From positions 1 through 64,000 of the forward strand of contig CAUESV010000010.1 in assembly GCA_959020715.1 (NCBI GenBank): a stretch of DNA of 64,000 nt, read 5' to 3'. The notes beneath the pieces were generated by a model. That model did not search any database. It saw nothing but the letters and a program-made list of their open reading frames with translations, and was not told the origin of the DNA. Every line of letters starts with the position of its first letter. Position 1 is the stretch's first letter. Below, in pieces: positions 58,115-64,000 of this stretch. Source of the DNA: an uncultured Collinsella sp. Its GTDB lineage: Bacteria > Actinomycetota > Coriobacteriia > Coriobacteriales > Coriobacteriaceae. The translations under genes and the position numbers were made by a program.

Positions 58115-58816
58115 TTACAGTTCGCGAATGCGCACGGCCTCGGGCGGAAACTCCTGCTCGCCGGCATCGGTCTTGATGGTCGCGCGACCCCAGATGTCCA
58201 GGCCCGCAAACACACCGACCGCAAGCGGCAAGCCGTTGGGCGACACCGCCGCAACTTGGCGGCCCAGCAGCGGCACCATGTCGAAGTACTCGCCCAGCAC
58301 GGGAGCCAGCGGACCGGCAGCGCCCTGCGGCGTGTTGGCAACAACCGCCCAGGTGTCCACACGGGTCAGCACGGCGGCGGCCAACTCCTCGACCAGCGCT
58401 TCGTCGGCCGCATCCACGCCGAGCTCGCTCAACGCCGAACGCTCAATATCCACCGTCACGGCACCGAACATGCCCGCGGCACCGGCACCGCCGTTCACGG
58501 TAACGCGCGCGAACGACGTCTCAAACGCGGGCGCGCCGCACACGATATTGCTCGGCCACTCAATGCCTACCTTGCCGGCAAGGCCCAGGCCCGGCGTCGA
58601 CGCCGTGCCCACAAGCGCGTCCATCATGCCCATCGCAGCCACAAACGGCAGGCCGTGGAAGGCATGCATATTCACATCCGGGCGCACGACCAGCGAAAAC
58701 GTCAACGACGCCTCGCCCGCGCTCCAAGCGCACCAGCCCGCGGACACACCCTCGCGACCCGCGTCGCGCGCGGCGTCAAGCTCGGTACCGACGGCTACAG
58801 CATTCATCTCAATCAT
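58115..58816 (-). CDS. Biotin-protein-ligase-like protein, degenerate active site
   Basis: A 233-residue protein resembling the catalytic and C-terminal domains of BirA. GKVGIEWPSNIVCG corresponds to the LKWPND(I/L) block, with Asp replaced. The C-terminal GRQVAAVSPNGLPLAVGVFA...LDIWGRATIKT follows the SH3-like tail of BirA. The biotin/AMP-binding GRGRxGR loop is missing at its expected place (GWCAWSAGEASLTFSLVVRP). It lacks a DNA-binding domain. It may be an inactive or specialised relative. Its start follows directly on the stop of the DHPS-FolK gene, so the two are co-translated; the functional link is unclear. Confidence 0.6.
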   Translation of the reverse strand: MIEMNAVAVGTELDAARDAGREGVSAGWCAWSAGEASLTFSLVVRPDVNMHAFHGLPFVAAMGMMDALVGTASTPGLGLAGKVGIEWPSNIVCGAPAFETSFARVTVNGGAGAAGMFGAVTVDIERSALSELGVDAADEALVEELAAAVLTRVDTWAVVANTPQGAAGPLAPVLGEYFDMVPLLGRQVAAVSPNGLPLAVGVFAGLDIWGRATIKTDAGEQEFPPEAVRIREL

Positions 58817-60559
58817 CTACATACGCCCCAATTCGCCCACGATATGGCCCACGCGGTCCTCGGGCTCCTTGACCTCGACGCCGTTGTAGCGGAAGAACCG
58901 CGCCGGGTCGTGCATCAGGTCCTCGAGCGGCACCAGCACAAAGTCGCGCTCGCCAATGAGAGGATGCGGCAGGCGCAGCTTTTTGCCGCCGTGGGTCTCG
59001 CCGTCCATCCACAGCAGGTCCAGGTCGATGGTGCGCGGACCGTTGGCCTTGGCCTTTTTGGAGCGGTCGCGCCCAAGCTCGGCCTCGATCTTCATGAGCT
59101 CGTCGAGCAGCACCAGCGGCGCCAGCTCGGTCTTGATCTCGATGACGGCGTTGGCAAACGCGTCCTGGCGCGTCTCGTAGGCCGGCTCGCTCTCGTAAAT
59201 CTTGGAGGAGTTAGACACGCAGGTAAGTGGAATCTCGGCGATCATCTCACGTGCGGCGCGGATGTTGTCGCAGCGATGCCCCAGGTTGGAGCCCACGGCC
59301 ACAAACGCGCGGCGCGGCTGCGGCTTGGCAACCGCCCAGTAGCCGTTCAGGAACTGCGCAAAACCCGCGGCGTCGTGCACGCGCACGATGTTGGCACCGG
59401 CCTGGATGGCGCCCAGGCACACGCCAAACGTGGCGGCATCGCGCGCGGCGGCCTCGGTCACGCCCGAGATAGCGCCCACAAAACGCTTGCGCGACACGGC
59501 GCACATGAGCGGATAGCCCAGTGACGCCATCTTGGCAGTCTCGCGCTGGATGACGATGCCCTCGTTAGCCGACTTACCAAAGCCCGGGCCAGGATCGATG
59601 CAGATGCGGTCGCGCGACACGCCGGCATGGATGAGTGTGCGGGCCTGGTCGGACAGAAAGCCCATAACGCGGCGCATGATGGGCGCCGAATCGGGCAGGG
59701 TGAAGCGGCGGAGCTGCGAGGTGGGCACGTAGGCTTCCTCGCGGCGGGCGCTGCGGCGCATCATGGCTGCCAGGTGGTCATTGGACTCCGATGCGACCTC
59801 GGTGGCTGCGGGCGCGGCCTCGGGCGCGGGCGCGACGGTCTCGGCGGCAGCAGCCTGCTCGGCGGCCGGCGTCTCCTGCTCGCTTGAAGGCTCGGACGTG
59901 GGCTCCGGTTCGCCAAACGGCAACGAGGGCTGCACCACGCCGCCCGGAAGCTTGGCCTCCGGCTTAGGCTCGCCCAGCAACTTGCCGCGACGGCGGCGAG
60001 CCGGCTTCTCGGCCTCACGCGCGGCCTCGGCAGCCGCCTCGCGCGCCTTCTCGGCAACAAACGCCGCTGCCGAGGTATCGAGCTGCACCGTTGCGTGCGT
60101 GCGGGCGGGCGCGGCGACCTCGCCGGCATGCATCACGATGACGCCGCAGGTACTCGTCTTAACAAACTCGACCATCTTGGGATCGGTGAAGCCCGTCACG
60201 TCGTTGACGATCGAGGCGCCGCAGCGCACGGCCGCCTTGGCAACCGCCACATGACGCGTGTCGATCGAGACGATGGCGCCCTCCTTGGCCAGCGCGCGCA
60301 CCACGGGCAGCACGCGGCGAGCCTCCTCGTCGGGGTTGACCGGGGTAAAACCAGGGCGCGTGGACTCGCCGCCCACGTCGATGATGTCGGCGCCGGCGTC
60401 GAGCATCGCCAGGCCGTACTCGATGGCGGCATCGGGGTCGAAGTGCTCCCCGCCGTCGCTAAACGAATCGGGCGTCACGTTGAGGACGCCCATGATGCGC
60501 GGACGGTCAAAGCTGAGCTCGTACTTTCCGCACCGCCATGTCTTGCTGTCGTTCGCCAT
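58817..60559 (-). CDS. folP-folK: Fused dihydropteroate synthase / HPPK with internal insertion
   Basis: A 580-residue bifunctional folate enzyme. The DHPS part has NVTPDSFSDGG (27-37), DVGGESTRPG (61-70), IDPGPGFGKS (321-330), SRKRF and the late RVHD. HPPK (FolK) starts near 415, with FVAVGSNLG, YESEPAYETRQDAFANAVI and GPRTIDLDLL. Between VMHAG (142-146) and about residue 287, an extra ~140-residue Ala/Glu/Pro-rich segment interrupts the DHPS barrel. DHPS joins pABA to the pterin diphosphate that HPPK makes, so the fusion places consecutive steps in one chain. The ATG at 60559 follows AGGAGG by 6 nt. The pABA-side loop that often carries MHMxGxP is reduced. Confidence 0.9.
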   Translation of the reverse strand: MANDSKTWRCGKYELSFDRPRIMGVLNVTPDSFSDGGEHFDPDAAIEYGLAMLDAGADIIDVGGESTRPGFTPVNPDEEARRVLPVVRALAKEGAIVSIDTRHVAVAKAAVRCGASIVNDVTGFTDPKMVEFVKTSTCGVIVMHAGEVAAPARTHATVQLDTSAAAFVAEKAREAAAEAAREAEKPARRRRGKLLGEPKPEAKLPGGVVQPSLPFGEPEPTSEPSSEQETPAAEQAAAAETVAPAPEAAPAATEVASESNDHLAAMMRRSARREEAYVPTSQLRRFTLPDSAPIMRRVMGFLSDQARTLIHAGVSRDRICIDPGPGFGKSANEGIVIQRETAKMASLGYPLMCAVSRKRFVGAISGVTEAAARDAATFGVCLGAIQAGANIVRVHDAAGFAQFLNGYWAVAKPQPRRAFVAVGSNLGHRCDNIRAAREMIAEIPLTCVSNSSKIYESEPAYETRQDAFANAVIEIKTELAPLVLLDELMKIEAELGRDRSKKAKANGPRTIDLDLLWMDGETHGGKKLRLPHPLIGERDFVLVPLEDLMHDPARFFRYNGVEVKEPEDRVGHIVGELGRM

Positions 60560-60653
60560 GAACATCCTCCTAAAATGCCCGCGCCGCCGCGCTCGGGCGC
60601 AGGCGGTGGGGTCGCTTTGCAATCAGTCTTTCTATTGTATCCGCGCGCGCGGG

Positions 60654-61406
60654 CTAGAACGCAAACGCGGCCGCGATGTCGCAAGAAATCAGCAGGTCGG
60701 CATTTGCATCCTGATCGGTGGGAGCAAGGTTGCATATGGCCAGCGTATCACCGGTAAAGTAGCGTGTGAGACCCGCCGCCGGATACACCACAAGCGAGGT
60801 CCCGCCCACAATGAGGGCATCGGCCGCGGCGATGGCGGCGACGGCGCCGGTCAACACATACTCGTCGAGCGGCTCCTCGTAGAGCACCACATCGGGCTTG
60901 ATGCGACCACCGCACGCGGGGCACACGGGCACGCCCGCGGCGTCCTCGTGCTCGCGCGAGCAAATCCACTCGGCGCTATAGACCGCGCCGCACGACTGGC
61001 AAATGTTGCGATGGACCGATCCGTGCAACTCAAACACGCGCTGCGAGCCGGCCATCTGATGCAGGCCGTCGATATTTTGCGTCACCACGGCATCAAGCTT
61101 ACCGGCGCGCTCCAGCTCGGCCAGCTTGGTGTGGCAGCGGTTGGGCTTGGCGCCAAGCGCAATCATCTTGGTGCGGTAGAAGTCGAAGAACTCGGCCGGA
61201 TGCGTCTCGTAAAAGCTATGCGAGAGCATGGTCTCGGGCGGGTAGGCAAACTGCTGGTGATACAGGCCATCCACGCTGCGGAAATCGGGGATGCCGCTCG
61301 CCGTGGAAACACCCGCGCCGCCAAAGAAGACCACGCGCTTGTGAGTGTCAAACAGATCCGCCAGCGCGGCGGAGGCCTGCCTGGGGTCCGATATTGCCTG
61401 CGTCAT
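60654..61406 (-). CDS. cobB: NAD-dependent protein deacylase (sirtuin)
   Basis: Removes acyl groups from lysines using NAD+. A 250-residue Sir2 protein with GAGVSTASGIPDFR (NAD site), TQNIDGLH, the catalytic His in LHGSVH and a zinc site CQSC...CPAC. GGTSLVVYPAAGL matches the family GTSLxVxPA block. The zinc loop includes an extra ICSREHEDAAG segment. It lies ~90 bp upstream of the DHPS-FolK gene and may be separately transcribed. GGAGGAC precedes ATG. Confidence 0.94.
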   Translation of the reverse strand: MTQAISDPRQASAALADLFDTHKRVVFFGGAGVSTASGIPDFRSVDGLYHQQFAYPPETMLSHSFYETHPAEFFDFYRTKMIALGAKPNRCHTKLAELERAGKLDAVVTQNIDGLHQMAGSQRVFELHGSVHRNICQSCGAVYSAEWICSREHEDAAGVPVCPACGGRIKPDVVLYEEPLDEYVLTGAVAAIAAADALIVGGTSLVVYPAAGLTRYFTGDTLAICNLAPTDQDANADLLISCDIAAAFAF

Positions 61407-61541
61407 ATTTGTCCTCCGTCCTTGTTAGTCGGGCAGCGTTGGGCGACGTCCCAGCATGCGGCCTTTAAGTCAGCATGCGCGGAGCCCACCCCGCCCCTGT
61501 TGCGCTAATCTTAAGCCTGCCAACCCCGTCGAAAGGACACC

Positions 61542-62360
61542 ATGCCTCAGACTTACACTTTCGCCTCGTGGAACGTCAACGGCCTGCGCGCCGTGCTCAA
61601 AAAGGACCCGAGCTTTATCCAGATCGCGCAAGAACTCGACGTCGATGTCCTGGCGCTGCAAGAAACTAAACTGCAAGAAGGCCAGGTGCAGGTCGACCTG
61701 CCCGGCTATCACCAAACCTGGAGCTACGCCGAGCGTAAAGGCTATTCGGGCACCGCGGTCTTTAGCCGCCAGGAACCGCAGCGCGTGCTGCACGCCGACG
61801 CGCTGCTACCCTACGCCGGCGAGGGCGAGGCGGCCGTACTCGTCGCCCAAGCCGTAACCGAGGGCCGCGTCTGCGCGCTCGAGTTCGAAAAGTTTTGGTT
61901 TGTCGACGTCTATACGCCCAACGCGCAAAATGAGCTCGCGCGCATCGACGTGCGTATGGCCTGGGACGATGCCTATCGCGGCTTTTTGGGCGCGCTTGAG
62001 CACGAAACCGGCAAGCCCGTCGTAACCTGCGGCGACTTTAACGTGGCGCACGAAGAGATCGACCTTAAGAACCCCAAGTCCAACCGCGGCAACGCAGGCT
62101 TTTCGGACGAAGAGCGCGGTAAGTTTACCGAGCTGCTCAACGCCGGCTTTACCGATACCTGGCGCACGGCTAATCCGGACGTTGAGGGCGTCTACAGCTG
62201 GTGGAGCTATCGCTTTAATGCCCGCAAGAACAACGCCGGCTGGCGCATCGACTACTTCCTGGTAAGCGACGCAATCGCCGCCAACGTTCGCGACACCGGT
62301 ATCCGTGGCGATATCTTCGGCAGCGACCACTGCCCTGTCACCCTCACGCTAGAGCTCTAG
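61542..62360 (+). CDS. xth: Exodeoxyribonuclease III / AP endonuclease
   Basis: Repairs abasic sites and degrades 3' ends. A 272-residue EEP-family nuclease with SWNVNGLRA, LALQETKLQEGQV (metal Glu), the catalytic VDVYTPNAQ, CGDFNVAHEEIDL and the final SDHCPVTL. All active-site residues are in place. AAGGAC precedes ATG. It is convergent with the ECF-type gene across a 540-bp repeat-filled region. Confidence 0.95.
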   Translation: MPQTYTFASWNVNGLRAVLKKDPSFIQIAQELDVDVLALQETKLQEGQVQVDLPGYHQTWSYAERKGYSGTAVFSRQEPQRVLHADALLPYAGEGEAAVLVAQAVTEGRVCALEFEKFWFVDVYTPNAQNELARIDVRMAWDDAYRGFLGALEHETGKPVVTCGDFNVAHEEIDLKNPKSNRGNAGFSDEERGKFTELLNAGFTDTWRTANPDVEGVYSWWSYRFNARKNNAGWRIDYFLVSDAIAANVRDTGIRGDIFGSDHCPVTLTLEL

Positions 62361-62437
62361 CCCCCAAATGATCCCCCGGGGACGAAGGAATACGGATCAC
62401 TTTTGCCCGCGCAAGGGCGCCCGCGTGACCCCGTCCG

Positions 62438-62595
62438 CCACGAAACCAGCCCATCTACTACGTTTAAGCCACTACCCTCAACCACAGCGAACAACGCAAA
62501 AAGAAAACCGCAGGTAGAAAGCCTGCGGTTTTTCATAAAACGCGGTCATGGTCGGGGGTATCAAGCTAAACGTAGTAGATGGGCCAGTTTCGTGG
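62438..62595. repeat. Palindromic element B, copy 3 (158 bp)
   Basis: Same ends as copies 1 and 2, with the inverted core ACCGCAGGtagaaagCCTGCGGT flanked by AAAA and TTTTT, a bidirectional terminator. Confidence 0.9.
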
Positions 62596-62698
62596 CAAGC
62601 GTCGTCAACTGATTTCCTGGGGACATCTGAAGACGGAAGAAAATGGATCAATTTGGCTCTCTGAGGGCCACGATGCCCGTCGTATCAGCCGGCCATTC

Positions 62699-62851
62699 CA
62701 AAACTATGCCGGTTTACGGGGCTGAATCGCGAACCCCCAACCATACGCAATTCCGAGATAATAAAACCGCAGGTGAACGGCTTGCTCTATTTCGAAAAAA
62801 ACTGGTATGGTCTGCCTGTGCCAATCTAGCCCCGTAAACCGGCATAGTTTT
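62699..62851. repeat. Palindromic element A, copy 3 (153 bp)
   Basis: Same CAAAACTATGCCGG-type arms. The core is in reverse orientation (AAAACCGCAGGTG). It lies 103 bp from element B copy 3. Confidence 0.9.
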
Positions 62852-62898
62852 AAAATGGCACTTTGGCAGTATTGATTCCCGCCTCGGCGCAACTAGCC

Positions 62899-63612
62899 CT
62901 ACAGTCCGTATTTCACGACGACACGGTTAATGCGACGGCACCAAGGCCTGTACAAGGCGGCCAAAAACGCGCAGGTCGCAAGGCCGTGCGTAATATCGAA
63001 CGGCACTGCCGTGGCAAGACGCGCCACGGCACCCGCCCAAGTAAGCGGCTGTACAAATCCAATGATGTCATACGTGTTGATCACCACGCCGTACAGCAGA
63101 CCCGAAGCAAAGCCGTACGCCATCAGCGCCGGCATGCGCACGGTTCCATCCGCACGGTCGAACGCACCGGCATGCGCCAGCGCACCGCCAACATAGCCAA
63201 CCAGGCCCCAGGCATACATCTGCCATGGCGTCCACATGCCCTGCCCAAAAAAGAAATTGCTGGTCAGTGCTGCCAGCGCGCCGACCATGAAGCCGTTGCG
63301 TCGACCCAACGTCGCCCCCGCGATAATAGCGATGGCGCTCACGGGTTTAAAGTCGGGAATGGGGCCGAATAAGATGCGGCCCGCCGCGGCCAGCGCCGCC
63401 AGCACCAGTGTGGGCATAATCTGGCGCAGGCCCGGTCGCGACGCCTCGTAGCCCGCAAAGAACAGCGCGAGCACGAGCACCACTACAATCAGCATGGCAA
63501 GTGCTGCCTGCTCAATGCCCGCCAGCAATGCTGCGGCCATTACTGCCGGCACCGCCAACAACAGCGGAATCTCCAGTTTTACAAGTAGGCGCGAGCCGCG
63601 ATAATCCGCCAT
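62899..63612 (-). CDS. ECF-transporter S-component-like membrane protein
   Basis: A 237-residue membrane protein with about seven helices: LLLAVPAVMAAALLAGI, ALAMLIVVVLVLALFFAGYE and later segments. The LGRRNGFMVGALAALTSNFFFGQGMWTPWQM block is characteristic of ECF-type S components and CbiM/ThiT-like vitamin or metal uptake proteins. The substrate is not identifiable. The start at 63612 overlaps the region of the ATPase stop (63617), so it is translationally coupled to the ABC ATPase gene. A Lys/Arg end indicates a cytosolic C-terminus. Confidence 0.75.
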   Translation of the reverse strand: MADYRGSRLLVKLEIPLLLAVPAVMAAALLAGIEQAALAMLIVVVLVLALFFAGYEASRPGLRQIMPTLVLAALAAAGRILFGPIPDFKPVSAIAIIAGATLGRRNGFMVGALAALTSNFFFGQGMWTPWQMYAWGLVGYVGGALAHAGAFDRADGTVRMPALMAYGFASGLLYGVVINTYDIIGFVQPLTWAGAVARLATAVPFDITHGLATCAFLAALYRPWCRRINRVVVKYGL

Positions 63613-63616
63613 TCCA

Positions 63617-64000
63617 TCACGCCCTATAAAACACGTTGTCGGCAAAGAAATCTGCCGGCGGCTCCATGCAAGCAATTTCGCCGTCGAACATCATGGCAAC
63701 GTCGTCGGCAACCTGCTCGGCGAAGTCCAAGTCGTGCGTGGCCATGATGACGGTGCCGCCGGCTTGCGCATGCTCGCATAGGGCGCGAGCGATAATGCGG
63801 CGGCTCGTCAGGTCCAGCCCCTTCGTGGGCTCATCGAGCAGCAACAGCTCCGGACCAATCAACAGCAGCTTTGCCAACGCGAGCAGCTGACGCTGACCAC
63901 CCGAAAGATCGTACGGATGGCGCGCATCCAGGCCGTCCAATCCCAGCTGCGCCGCGCGCTCCCGCGCCACAGCCTCGTCGTATCCGCAGGTCGAGGCCCA
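63617..64000 (-). CDS. ABC transporter ATPase (ECF type), 5' end outside the window
   Basis: The last ~127 residues of an ABC ATPase; the reading frame is open to the window edge, so the start and Walker A are missing. Signature LSGGQRQLLALA, Walker B ELLLLDEPTKGLD and the switch His in MATHDLDFAEQ are visible. The compact C-terminus and adjacent S component suggest an EcfA-type energising subunit. Confidence 0.88.
   Translation of the reverse strand, partial: WASTCGYDEAVARERAAQLGLDGLDARHPYDLSGGQRQLLALAKLLLIGPELLLLDEPTKGLDLTSRRIIARALCEHAQAGGTVIMATHDLDFAEQVADDVAMMFDGEIACMEPPADFFADNVFYRA

Larger units (their letters stand above)
62361..62898. other. Gene-less convergent intergenic region with F, B and A elements
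   Basis: It contains an F element (62366-62404), element B copy 3, a degraded F-like stretch and element A copy 3. No gene is seen. Confidence 0.8.

Overview
The window is high-GC, densely coding bacterial DNA. Its gene content points to an anaerobic gut actinobacterium of the class Coriobacteriia, most likely Collinsella or a close relative. That is an inference from the mix of genes: a SLC11-type transporter with Mg-transporter features, a group 4 NiFe hydrogenase, fumarate-reductase-like flavoproteins with NuoF/NuoG-like partners, a huge LPXTG surface protein and many palindromic intergenic repeats. No rRNA is present to prove the genus. The first ~50 bases look like residual Illumina adapter, so position 1 is probably a contig edge.

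Layout. 0.4-7 kb: phospho-beta-glucosidase, an AAA ATPase inserted between two direct repeats, a DUF4867 protein, and a ribokinase / nucleoside hydrolase / LuxS run. 7-21 kb: an OatA-like acyltransferase, an Nramp-related transporter with an MgtE-like regulatory partner, a degenerate polysaccharide deacetylase, PRC-barrel and YtxH proteins, two hemolysin-family membrane proteins, a membrane-anchored esterase and a DUF362 ferredoxin-type protein. 21-30.5 kb: two ABC systems; the second (ATPase plus two ABC-2 permeases) is divergent from a histidine kinase/response regulator pair. 31-37.4 kb: one 2107-residue sortase-anchored protein with a vWA head and ten pilin-type isopeptide modules. 38-43.8 kb: a five-gene Ech-like energy-converting hydrogenase operon with a fused membrane subunit. 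44-54.8 kb: an orphan HTH protein, then a flavin/iron-sulfur redox island (old-yellow-enzyme reductase, PucR/CdaR-type regulator, flavodoxin-rubredoxin protein, NuoF-like and NuoG-like electron-transfer proteins, fumarate-reductase-like flavoprotein). 55-64 kb: initiator tRNA-Met, pantothenate kinase, an AAA_14/DUF4143 ATPase flanked by hairpins, a biotin-ligase-like protein, a DHPS-FolK fusion, a sirtuin, exonuclease III, and an ECF-type transporter that runs off the right edge.

The redox island reads as a soluble pathway. The NuoG/NuoF-like proteins would take electrons from NAD(P)H or ferredoxin and pass them to two candidate terminal reductases (fumarate-reductase-like and OYE-like), probably controlled by the embedded regulator. 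The neighbouring hydrogenase would exchange electrons between ferredoxin and protons and build an ion gradient. The substrate of the reductases cannot be read from sequence.

Intergenic DNA is unusually structured. At least five palindrome families recur. Two of them (A, 153-154 bp; B, 158 bp) always occur together at three separate loci.
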